A stretch of DNA of 40,309 nucleotides. Source: a virus. Below, one piece after another: positions 1-6,934 of the stretch. Position 1 is the stretch's first letter. The number at the start of each line of letters is the position of its first letter. The notes beneath the pieces are model-generated. The model did no database searches and was not told the origin of the DNA. It was given only the letters and a program-made list of their open reading frames with translations. The position numbers and the translations under genes were made by a program. The stretch spans positions 1-40,309 of IMG/VR virus record IMGVR_UViG_3300003691_000023; one strand, 5' to 3'.

Positions 1-577
1 TTCATTAATTAATGTTGGTAAAAAACCAATAATTGAATTAATTGAAGAATGTGATAATTGGATTGAAAAAGAACAATATTATATAAACTTATATCCAAAT
101 TTATGCAACCATTCTATTGGTGGTGAAAGTGGGACATTAGGTTATAAAATGACAAAAGAACATAAAATTAAAATTTCTAATAAATTACTTGGTAGAAATA
201 GATCAGAAAAAACTAAATTGAAAATTTCTAATGGTCATAAAAATAAAGTACTTAAAGAATCTACAAAAGAAAAACTTAGAATTATTAATACTGGTAAAAT
301 TCAAAGTATTGAAACAAGAATGAAAAAATCCAAAATTGTACAACAATACAATTTAAACAATGAATTATTAAATGAATGGGTTTCACTTGGTATAATACAA
401 GAAACTACTGGTTGGTTAAAATCTAATATTAGTTCATGTTGTCATGGAAGATTAAAAACAGCTTATGGTTATAAATGGTTATTTAAAAATGAAGATATAG
501 TCTAGTCTTAATAGAAATATTAAGAGTTTAACTATAATTAGAGTGATTACTAATTTATATAGTAGTTAAACAGGGAG
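1..577 (+). ncRNA. Group I self-splicing intron, 3' portion (5' end outside window)
   Basis: The sequence AAGATATAGTCTA at 492-504 matches the conserved group I S element that forms the 3' strand of helix P7. It is followed directly by a perfect 8-bp hairpin with a GAAA tetraloop (506-513 pairing with 518-525), the expected form and place of P9 with an L9 GNRA loop. A second stem pairs GTTTAACTA (526-534) with TAGTTAAAC (563-571) and encloses an inner hairpin (536-541 with 550-555), consistent with P9.1. The terminal guanosine should be one of the G residues at 573-577, after which a reading frame resumes. The 5' splice site and helices P1 to P6 lie left of the window or are separated from this part by the homing endonuclease gene. 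The exact 3' splice site is not proven. Confidence 0.85.
2..505 (+). CDS. GIY-YIG homing endonuclease with NUMOD repeats, 5' partial, intron-encoded
   Basis: The frame is open from base 2, so the ATG at 149 is an internal methionine and the gene starts left of the window. The first visible residues include WIEKEQYYINLYP and a following GG, typical of the C-terminal half of a GIY-YIG catalytic domain. The next part holds two NUMOD3-like units (TKEHKIKISNKLLGR and SEKTKLKISNGHK). The end has a NUMOD1-like unit (VQQYNLNNELLNEW ... GYKWLFKN), which usually contacts target DNA. Such enzymes cut intron-less alleles and spread the intron. The stop codon TAG at 503-505 lies inside the group I S element, so the coding end overlaps the catalytic core. 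The family call is strong, but the catalytic N-terminus is not visible. Confidence 0.88.
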   Translation, partial: SLINVGKKPIIELIEECDNWIEKEQYYINLYPNLCNHSIGGESGTLGYKMTKEHKIKISNKLLGRNRSEKTKLKISNGHKNKVLKESTKEKLRIINTGKIQSIETRMKKSKIVQQYNLNNELLNEWVSLGIIQETTGWLKSNISSCCHGRLKTAYGYKWLFKNEDIV

Positions 578-808
578 TTATGTTATCGGCAAGATTATAT
601 TACCCCAGAAGGTAAATTTGATTATGTATTATATGTGTCACAAAAAATTGATGACATTGCCAAAAAAGTAAAAAAACAATTTGTAACTAATTTTGATGGT
701 AGATATCCAGCAAAAAGTAGTTATGGCGTATTTCCTGAACTTCTTATTAACAATGACTTAGGTTTTGTTATAGATGAAATAACTAAATACGAAACAGCAG
801 AAGAATAA
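578..808 (+). CDS. 3' exon of the intron-interrupted gene, product not recognised
   Basis: After the intron a frame stays open to a TAA at 806-808 and reads LCYRQDYITPEGKFDYVL, ending in KYETAEE. There is no start codon in a sensible position, and the frame abuts the predicted 3' splice site, so this is best read as the C-terminal ~76 residues of a gene whose 5' exon lies upstream of the window. The exact first exon base (574 to 578) depends on the terminal intron guanosine. I do not recognise the product. Group I introns in phages usually sit in conserved replication or nucleotide-metabolism genes, and the genes that follow are replication-like, so a replication role is plausible but not shown. 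Confidence 0.7.
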   Translation, partial: LCYRQDYITPEGKFDYVLYVSQKIDDIAKKVKKQFVTNFDGRYPAKSSYGVFPELLINNDLGFVIDEITKYETAEE

Positions 809-814
809 AAAGAA

Positions 815-836
815 TTTTCATTGTGCATAATGAAAA
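815..836. promoter_or_regulatory. Perfect inverted repeat in the gap before the HTH gene
   Basis: TTTTCATT (815-822) pairs perfectly with AATGAAAA (829-836) around a 6-base centre GTGCAT. It lies 6 bases after the stop of the interrupted gene and 32 bases before the HTH gene. It could be a weak terminator for the upstream gene or a dyad operator for the HTH protein encoded next. It is GC-poor and has only a short following T stretch, so terminator strength would be low. No family is recognised. Confidence 0.4.
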
Positions 837-868
837 AATATTAAATATACATTTTTAAAAAACATAGA

Positions 869-1243
869 ATGTCAGAATTAAAAACAATAAAAATTAGTAA
901 TATACTAACAGACCTTGAAGAAGGTAGAGATAGAAAAGCAATTGGTGAAAAATATAACATCAGTGCTGCTGAAGTAAAAGCTATTTTTCAACATGAAAAA
1001 TTGAAAAATAAGAAAGTCAAAAAAATTGTAGTTCCAACATATCAATTACTTGATGATACAATCGAGAAAGTTGAGTCAGCTGAAGAAGTTAAAGAAATTA
1101 TAAACCCAGATAAAATTGAAACAGTTGAAAAAGCTAAAGAACCAATAGCTTCTGGTCAAAATTTAGCTGATATGTTTAACAATGAAAAATTGAACATATC
1201 AGACGAAGAAAAGAAAGTTGTTGCTGGTGAGTCATTTGGTTAA
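869..1243 (+). CDS. Small helix-turn-helix-like protein
   Basis: This 124-residue protein has an N-terminal segment, roughly residues 10-45, that reads as a helix-turn-helix: a helix (ILTDLEEGRDRKAIGEKY), a turn (NIS) and a second helix (AAEVKAIFQHEKL), followed by a basic stretch KNKKVKK. The remaining two thirds are charged and look extended or disordered. The fold suggests DNA binding, either as a regulator of the replication block or as an accessory replication factor. The ATG at 869 follows an A-rich leader without a Shine-Dalgarno sequence, as is usual in Bacteroidota and their phages. It is the first gene after the interrupted gene and has a dyad repeat just upstream, which may be its binding site. 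The specific function is unknown. Confidence 0.8.
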   Translation: MSELKTIKISNILTDLEEGRDRKAIGEKYNISAAEVKAIFQHEKLKNKKVKKIVVPTYQLLDDTIEKVESAEEVKEIINPDKIETVEKAKEPIASGQNLADMFNNEKLNISDEEKKVVAGESFG

Positions 1244-1304
1244 AAAATAATCAAGTAATTTACAATCAGTGTATTAAATAAGTATCTATTAAAAAATATT
1301 AAAC

Positions 1305-2090
1305 ATGAGTGATCAGAATCAAGGTTATGGATATACAGAAGACGATAGTTCTTCAAAAGGTCCAGCATTACAATTTGGATTAAATAGTGGTATTACAAAT
1401 ATGACTAAGTTTGAATTTAATCCTAATGGTGGTAAGAATAATACACCCGGAGAAGTTTTAGACATTATTTTTAGTATCAATGGTAAAGATGTTAGTTATA
1501 GATTATTTCCTGTAACAAAAGCATATGGTAAAAATAATATTGAGATTACTGACCCTTCTGCAGCAGAGTTTAAAGCTGCTGTTCAAGAATTAAATGGTGT
1601 TGTTGTGCATATTTTAAAAGCATTTGTACCTGTTGAAATGATTAAACAAGGTTTTTCAGTTCCCATCACAACATTTAAACAATTTTGTGATGTTTCTAGT
1701 AATATATTGCCACAAAATTTTCAAAATGCAAAATTAGATGTGTTTGGTCAATGGAAATGGCTTATTACAGGTGAAAATAATACCACCTTTGTTAACTTAC
1801 CAAGAAATGTAAAACATGGTAAATGGATTTGTGGACATATTATTCCTGCAGGTGGTGAATGGACAGAGAGTAGATTAAATGGTAATTTAATCTATGTTGA
1901 TACAAATAATATTGAACATCCATTTCAAAGAACAAAATGGTATATGGAATCTAACTTTGCTAAACAGCAAAAAGAAAATTCTATGGAAGATGTTGTTGTA
2001 GGTGTTTCACATGCTGCTACAGCACCAGCAGTAGCACCAGCTGAAATGGGTTCACCTATTGTTGAAGGTGAACCAAAGAAATGGGATTAA
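1305..2090 (+). CDS. Putative single-stranded-DNA-binding / replication protein
   Basis: The 261-residue product has a Gly- and Ser-rich N-terminus, a beta-rich middle (about residues 20-200) with many aromatic residues, such as the KLDVFGQWKWLITG segment, and a low-complexity Ala/Pro tail near residues 235-250. A soluble beta-rich body with aromatics and a flexible tail, encoded 3 bases upstream of a primase gene, fits a phage ssDNA-binding protein of the OB-fold type. I cannot see a diagnostic motif, and the C-terminus (GEPKKWD) is not the strongly acidic tip of typical SSBs. The coding region is secure; the role is inferred from context. The start is preceded by A-rich sequence ending ATTAAAC. 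Confidence 0.8.
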   Translation: MSDQNQGYGYTEDDSSSKGPALQFGLNSGITNMTKFEFNPNGGKNNTPGEVLDIIFSINGKDVSYRLFPVTKAYGKNNIEITDPSAAEFKAAVQELNGVVVHILKAFVPVEMIKQGFSVPITTFKQFCDVSSNILPQNFQNAKLDVFGQWKWLITGENNTTFVNLPRNVKHGKWICGHIIPAGGEWTESRLNGNLIYVDTNNIEHPFQRTKWYMESNFAKQQKENSMEDVVVGVSHAATAPAVAPAEMGSPIVEGEPKKWD

Positions 2091-2093
2091 CTT

Positions 2094-3116
2094 ATGTACG
2101 GTTTTGTAAATGATAATACAATTCCTTTAACAATAGAAAATATCCTCTTGCGAGTTTCACAAGAGGATATTTTTAGTGTTATAATGGGAAAAAGACCACA
2201 GCTAAATAAAAATTATCATTCAATAATAAGAAGTGATGATAATAATCCTAATTGTAATTTTATATGGTTTGGTGATAAATTACTATTTTTAGATTTTGGT
2301 TATCATAAAACACACTTGGATTGTTTTGGTATAATATCAGAAAAAACAGGTAAATCATTAATAGAATCATTATCATTAGTTAATAGACATTTTAAATTAG
2401 GTTTAAATGGTGAGGGTGAACCTGCTAAAATAAAATTTCCCCCATTACAAAATAAAAATGTTGTAAAACCCACAACAAATATTGTATTTAAACCAAGGTC
2501 ATTTAATTCAAATGATGAAAAATATTGGTCACAATATGGTATTACAAAACAAAATTTAATTGATGAAAATGTGTATGCTATAATATGGTATAAATTTTAT
2601 TCTTTTAAATTAAAAAGGGTTGTAGTAGTTAGACCAAAGACTATTACATATGCATATTATGAATTTTTCCCAAAAGTAAAAATATATAGTCCTTATTCTC
2701 AAAAAAACAATGGTAAGTGGGTATCTAATTTAGATAGTAATCATATTGGAGGTCTTAGAACTTTACCTATCTATGGTAATAAATTAGTTATTACTAAATC
2801 ATTAAAAGATGCTATTGTTATTAAAAATTTCAAAGTTAATACAACATGGTTACAATCAGAAGGTGTAATGCCTAATACTGAAACACTTTTAAATCTATTA
2901 AATAGATTTGATGAATATATTGTATTATATGATAATGACAAAAAAGGATTAGAATCATCAATTTATTTGACAGCAGTACTTAACTCACATTACCCAAATA
3001 AAGCAAGGAATGTTATAATTCCTGTTTATCCTAATGTGACAGATAGTTCTGATTTTTATAAGGAAAAAGGAAAAATAGAATTATTGAAATTATTGGTTAT
3101 TAATAATATTATTTAA
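2094..3116 (+). CDS. DnaG-type primase with Toprim domain
   Basis: This 340-residue protein would make RNA primers for phage DNA synthesis. The N-terminal ~100 residues resemble the primase zinc-binding module (SDDNNPNC near 47-54, LFLDFGYHKTHLDCFGII near 64-81), but the usual set of zinc ligands is incomplete. A central linker is followed by a Toprim domain: the first strand motif LVITKSLKDA at 231-240 and the DxDxxG-type motif YDNDKKG at 279-285. The Toprim glutamate normally found in the first motif is replaced by the Lys-Ser of TKSLKDA. The phage may use a variant active site, or the protein may be a primase-like accessory factor. The start codon lies 3 bases after the previous gene, so the two are probably cotranslated. 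Confidence 0.8.
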   Translation: MYGFVNDNTIPLTIENILLRVSQEDIFSVIMGKRPQLNKNYHSIIRSDDNNPNCNFIWFGDKLLFLDFGYHKTHLDCFGIISEKTGKSLIESLSLVNRHFKLGLNGEGEPAKIKFPPLQNKNVVKPTTNIVFKPRSFNSNDEKYWSQYGITKQNLIDENVYAIIWYKFYSFKLKRVVVVRPKTITYAYYEFFPKVKIYSPYSQKNNGKWVSNLDSNHIGGLRTLPIYGNKLVITKSLKDAIVIKNFKVNTTWLQSEGVMPNTETLLNLLNRFDEYIVLYDNDKKGLESSIYLTAVLNSHYPNKARNVIIPVYPNVTDSSDFYKEKGKIELLKLLVINNII

Positions 3117-3135
3117 CAACGTAAAAATTAAAAAA

Positions 3136-3996
3136 ATGAGTAGAATTGTAACAGTTTACACATCAAATGGTCAAAATGCAAAATCAATTAGTATTAATGC
3201 TACAGATTGGGGTACATTACAGGGTGAACTTAATGAGAATGATATTCCAACAAGTGGTTTAAAAGCTATTTTAGGTGAACAGAGAACTACTTTAGAGAGT
3301 AATGCAGCACAATTACCATTAGAAGACTTTAGTTTGTTCTTAATGCCTAAGAAAACAAAATCCGGTATTGATTATTCAACACTCTCTTTTAAAGAAAAAA
3401 GAGCTGAAATGAAAAAAATATTTGCAAAAAATGAATCTGCAAAAGAATATTTCAAAGATGGTTCTAAAAATTGGACTCAATTAAGTAGTGATAAAATTAC
3501 AGAATTACTAACTAGTTGGCATAATGGTGAAAAAACCTCAACTAAAAAAGAAGAGAAGAAAGTAGAGAAAAAACCAAAGAAGGAGTCAAAGAAGAAAATA
3601 GAACCAAAAGTAGAGAAGAAAATAGAGAAGAAAATAGAGAAGACACCAAAAAAGGAAAACACTGGCAATATTGTTAAATCTATTGTAGATTCTAAACAAG
3701 AATTTAAGTATATTGTTCTTGTCACTGATGCAGAAGTTAAATTGAACAGTAAAGAATCAGAAGACTTAAAATCAATTGATAGATTAGTTAAAGATTTAAA
3801 TTCTCAAATTGAAATAAGACTTGTTGCTGAAAAAGCTGCAGAATTAGCAAAAAAAGAAGAAGAAAAAGCAGAAGAAAAGAGAAAGATTGAAGAAAAGAAG
3901 AAAAAGGATGAAGAAAAGAAGAAATCTAATCTTTTGAAAGCAGAGGCTATGAAGATAGCTAAGGAACTTCGTAGGGAATTCAACGACATTAGCTAA
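3136..3996 (+). CDS. Ubiquitin-like (beta-grasp) domain fused to Lys/Glu-rich tail
   Basis: The first 77 of 286 residues read like a ubiquitin-like domain. There is a first strand (RIVTVYTSNG), a second strand (KSISINA), a helix region (WGTLQGELNENDI), a short helix and loop, and a last strand (EDFSLFLMPKKTKSG) ending at Gly77, close to ubiquitin's 76 residues. After Gly77 comes a spacer (78-130), a highly charged Lys/Glu repeat (about 137-175), a short folded-looking segment (about 185-225) and another charged coiled-coil-like tail. Ubiquitin-like proteins often have a C-terminal extension that a JAMM protease removes to expose the glycine, and a JAMM protease is encoded two genes downstream. 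The fold call is by eye and similarity to PRTRC-C and MoaD/ThiS-type domains is only suggestive. A terminator follows the gene. Confidence 0.75.
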   Translation: MSRIVTVYTSNGQNAKSISINATDWGTLQGELNENDIPTSGLKAILGEQRTTLESNAAQLPLEDFSLFLMPKKTKSGIDYSTLSFKEKRAEMKKIFAKNESAKEYFKDGSKNWTQLSSDKITELLTSWHNGEKTSTKKEEKKVEKKPKKESKKKIEPKVEKKIEKKIEKTPKKENTGNIVKSIVDSKQEFKYIVLVTDAEVKLNSKESEDLKSIDRLVKDLNSQIEIRLVAEKAAELAKKEEEKAEEKRKIEEKKKKDEEKKKSNLLKAEAMKIAKELRREFNDIS

Positions 3997-4018
3997 TATT
4001 TTTTTCATTTTATAACTT

Positions 4019-4054
4019 AAAAAAGGTAAATATCATTAGGTATTTACCTTTTTT
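4019..4054 (+). terminator. Intrinsic terminator after the ubiquitin-like gene
   Basis: AAAAAAGGTAAATA (4019-4032) pairs perfectly over 14 bp with TATTTACCTTTTTT (4041-4054) around the 8-base loop TCATTAGG. The 3' arm ends in a T-run, and the matching A-run on the other side lets it work in both directions. It lies between the ubiquitin-like gene and the E2-like/JAB gene, so the conjugation-like cassette is split into two transcription units or attenuated at this point. Confidence 0.85.
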
Positions 4055-4069
4055 ATTAAATAATTAATT

Positions 4070-5161
4070 ATGCACCACAATGAAATACAGTACATAAATA
4101 AACATTTTACAAATGAACAGATACTTGAATATTTAAAGATAGAATATGAACATTTAGATTTATTATATTTATATGATCAAGTTAAACAATATTGTAATTT
4201 GGTTGCCAAGTCATATCCAACCTATGAATTACAATTTACTGTTCGCAAAGATAGTATATTTAATATATCTATTGTTATAGAAATAGGTGATTTTGTAATT
4301 AGTAATACACATTTTAATGATTTACATAAAATAAAAGATATGTATATGAAATTAAATTTTAAAGTTAATAATTATATTGATAATGAGTATGTTAAAAATT
4401 CACATGTGGATTTATATAGTGATGATCAACTTATTAAAAAATTCATATTATATAACATTGAAGGTGTTAGATCCACATTAACAGAAAATGAATTATCTGT
4501 TGGTTATATACATAGTCATTTAGGATCATCTCCTAGAACACAATATGATAATACACCTTTTTATTTTTCACAATTCTGTTTAGGTTCTGGTGCTTTATAC
4601 ATGGCACAACAAATATTTAATGCTGGTTCAGTAAGTAATGAAAACTTATTTACATTAATTGTGTTACAAATAGAACCATATTTAGAATGGGAATCACTCG
4701 AAGGTGGACCACATATCAAACTTGATAGGGTAATACCAAAAGATAAATTATTTACTTTTAATATAGAGTATGATGAATTGCTTAATTATTATGATTTAAT
4801 AGACAAAACTTTAAATCCAAAAGATTTAGAATTAACAATAGGATATGATACAAAATTCATAAAAACTGATGCTTTTTTAGCATATGTTGATTCTATAATG
4901 GACAGCAAATATAGAGTATTTGTTAGTGCAGATGGGACAGAGTATGAAATGCAAAAAGTAAAAAATAATTATAAAGAAGTAGTCACACAATTAAAAAGCA
5001 ATTTTATTTTCAAAGGTGTTAGTACTAGACCATTGAAAGTACTATTAGGTGATGGAGGATGGATTACTAATAAACAATACTCTATATCAAAAGACCTAAT
5101 TGCTATCACATTAGAATATTTAAATAATAAATTAAAATTACAACTTTTAAAACATGACTGA
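4070..5161 (+). CDS. E2-like or degenerate JAB-like protein of the ubiquitin-like cassette
   Basis: The key region of this 363-residue protein is a strand ending in HSH (His148 and His150 in GYIHSHLGSSPR) followed by FSQFCLGSG with Cys170. HxH recalls JAMM proteases, but the Ser and Asp ligands at the expected spacing (S-x2-D, eight and eleven residues after the second His) are missing. A histidine-bearing strand followed about 20 residues later by CLG is instead reminiscent of E2 conjugating enzymes and bacterial E2-like (Prok-E2, PRTRC-B-type) proteins, where that cysteine carries the thioester. Gene order (ubiquitin-like, this gene, JAMM, E1) also matches bacterial E1-E2-JAB operons. I favour E2-like with Cys170 as candidate catalytic residue, but this is inference. 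The stop overlaps the next start by 8 bases, implying translational coupling. Confidence 0.8.
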   Translation: MHHNEIQYINKHFTNEQILEYLKIEYEHLDLLYLYDQVKQYCNLVAKSYPTYELQFTVRKDSIFNISIVIEIGDFVISNTHFNDLHKIKDMYMKLNFKVNNYIDNEYVKNSHVDLYSDDQLIKKFILYNIEGVRSTLTENELSVGYIHSHLGSSPRTQYDNTPFYFSQFCLGSGALYMAQQIFNAGSVSNENLFTLIVLQIEPYLEWESLEGGPHIKLDRVIPKDKLFTFNIEYDELLNYYDLIDKTLNPKDLELTIGYDTKFIKTDAFLAYVDSIMDSKYRVFVSADGTEYEMQKVKNNYKEVVTQLKSNFIFKGVSTRPLKVLLGDGGWITNKQYSISKDLIAITLEYLNNKLKLQLLKHD

Positions 5162-6263
5162 AACTAAACAAAAAGTTCGATATCCTGTAGTAATATTACA
5201 AAGAACAATAAAAATTATCATTAGTGATCAAATAATGAATGAAATTAAATACTTGACTACTCGAATTGCTAGTGTCGAATGGTCTGGTATATTATTTTAC
5301 AGTACTATGAATGATATTGATAGTGATGATTTTGTAATAACATTAGAATCTATTTATCCAATGGACAAAGGTAGTGGAGGTGCTACAGATTATGCTTTTA
5401 CAGAAGAATTTGTAGGGTATAGAATGGATAATCCTGCAACATTAAAAATGAATTTTGGACATATACATTCACATAATACAATGCCTGCTTATTTTAGTAG
5501 TGTTGATATGGATGAGATGAATTTAAATTCCGAAAATCATAACTATTATGTAAGTATTGTTGTAAATAACGCATTAGATATTGTAGGTAGAATTGGATTT
5601 GTTGGTGAAAGTACAAATAATTCCAAATATGCTTTTAAAGGAACTAATGGATCTAAACAGACAATTACATTAAGTAATATTGAAAAAAAAATATTTATTT
5701 ATAATTGTGTATTTGAATATGAAACTAATAATATTGATGAAACTTTTCAATCATTAGTTGACGGTATAATATCTAAAAATGCCAAAAAGTTAGCATTGCA
5801 AAAGGAGGCAATGAAAAACAAACCTAATATTATAGCTAATGTTCATAAATATAATAAACCAAATGTATTTACTAAACCATTACCAGAATTAGGTCTTGGA
5901 ATGCCAAAAATATTTGATGATACTAATGATGAAATATTAATATGGGAAGATACATTTCCAAATTATTGGTTACACCATGGAGATATAGATGCTGAGAGCT
6001 ATGGCCCAGAAGATTCAGTAGTTATATTACTTGATAATTTAAAAGGTTCAGATATTGAATTAACTCAATATACAAAACAATTAATTGATGGTAGCCATGG
6101 TTTATGGAAAAATTACTTTCTACCTACAGATAATGTAAGTTTTATTGATGCAATGACAACTGTATATGATTATTTTGAATTATCTACAGAACTACATCCT
6201 GAACTTGAAGTAATATTAGCTTACTTAAGAATATTAATTGAAAATTTAAAAAATAAAAAATGA
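5154..6263 (+). CDS. JAB/MPN+ (JAMM) metalloprotease, predicted isopeptidase
   Basis: A complete JAMM active site is visible in this 369-residue protein. Glu42 lies in VEWSGILFY, the position of the conserved glutamate. GHIHSH gives zinc ligands His105 and His107. Exactly seven residues later, SSVD provides Ser115 and Asp118, so H-x-H-x7-S-x2-D is intact. JAMM enzymes cleave after the C-terminal glycine of ubiquitin-like proteins, either to mature them or to remove them from targets. The C-terminal half, about residues 190-369, is not recognised and ends in a helical region. The start overlaps the previous gene by 8 bases and the stop overlaps the E1 gene by 4 (ATGA). Its natural substrate would be the ubiquitin-like domain encoded upstream. 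Confidence 0.88.
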   Translation: MTETKQKVRYPVVILQRTIKIIISDQIMNEIKYLTTRIASVEWSGILFYSTMNDIDSDDFVITLESIYPMDKGSGGATDYAFTEEFVGYRMDNPATLKMNFGHIHSHNTMPAYFSSVDMDEMNLNSENHNYYVSIVVNNALDIVGRIGFVGESTNNSKYAFKGTNGSKQTITLSNIEKKIFIYNCVFEYETNNIDETFQSLVDGIISKNAKKLALQKEAMKNKPNIIANVHKYNKPNVFTKPLPELGLGMPKIFDDTNDEILIWEDTFPNYWLHHGDIDAESYGPEDSVVILLDNLKGSDIELTQYTKQLIDGSHGLWKNYFLPTDNVSFIDAMTTVYDYFELSTELHPELEVILAYLRILIENLKNKK

Positions 6264-6934
6264 GTAAAGAAAGATTTAAAGACGCTTTATGGTGTACACC
6301 ACAACAAGTATTAGTTGGTGGTCAAGGTGGTATAGGTAGTTGGCTAACATTATTTTTGTCAAGAATAGGTTATGAATTAATTATTTACGATGATGATTCA
6401 TTTGAAGAACATAATATGTCAGGTCAATTCATTACAAATGAGTACATAGGTATTAAAAAAGTAACAGCTGTGTCAAAATTAGTACATAGTTTTGGAGCAT
6501 CAAACAAAATACACTCTTTTGATGAAAGAATAAATATTAATACTCCATCAGCATTATTTGTAATGGGTGGATTTGATAATATGACTGCAAGAAAGCATCA
6601 ATTTGATGCATGGTTTGAACATAATAAAAATGAACAAAATGAAGATGCTATATTAATTGATGGTAGGTTATCAATGGAGCAATTTCAGATATTTTGTGTT
6701 ACACCAAAAACTACAAAAGAATATAGAGAAAAATACCTATTCAATGATGACGAAGTTGAAGAAACAGTATGTTCGTTAAAACAAACAAGTCATACAGCAG
6801 CTATGATTGCTGGATTCATGACAGGTTTTCTCACAAATCATATAACAAATATGATAGAACAAAATAAGGCAAGAACAGTACCTTTTAAAACTGAATACTT
6901 TTTACCTTTAAATATGTTTAGTAATGTTTCATAA
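6260..6934 (+). CDS. E1-like/ThiF-family adenylating enzyme
   Basis: This 224-residue protein is a compact Rossmann-fold E1. It has the ATP-binding loop GGQGGIGS (20-27), acidic residues after the second strand (YDDDSF, 43-48), Asn52, and the DNxxxR motif at 106-111. A candidate catalytic or metal-ligand cysteine is Cys171 in TVCSLKQTSHTAAMIAG. In most family members an arginine near Asn52 (NxxRQ) contacts ATP; here the segment reads NMSGQF, so that arginine is missing. E1 enzymes adenylate the C-terminal glycine of a ubiquitin-like or sulfur-carrier protein. No thiamine, molybdopterin or sulfur-transfer gene is nearby, so a protein-conjugation role with the neighbouring ubiquitin-like and JAMM proteins is more likely. 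The gene overlaps both neighbours. Confidence 0.88.
   Translation: MSKERFKDALWCTPQQVLVGGQGGIGSWLTLFLSRIGYELIIYDDDSFEEHNMSGQFITNEYIGIKKVTAVSKLVHSFGASNKIHSFDERININTPSALFVMGGFDNMTARKHQFDAWFEHNKNEQNEDAILIDGRLSMEQFQIFCVTPKTTKEYREKYLFNDDEVEETVCSLKQTSHTAAMIAGFMTGFLTNHITNMIEQNKARTVPFKTEYFLPLNMFSNVS

Noticed and set aside
500-870. tRNA gene in the non-coding stretch
   Set aside because: The hairpins match group I P9 elements; no cloverleaf, TTC loop or acceptor stem could be drawn.
3477-3989. Two minus-strand frames rich in Phe and Ser
   Set aside because: They mirror the Lys/Glu repeats of the ubiquitin-like protein's tail; antisense of AAG/GAA codons gives Phe/Leu/Ser runs.
4500-4560. 4070-5161 protein as an active JAMM protease
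   Set aside because: HxH is present but Ser and Asp do not follow at the required spacing; the E2-like or degenerate reading was kept instead.
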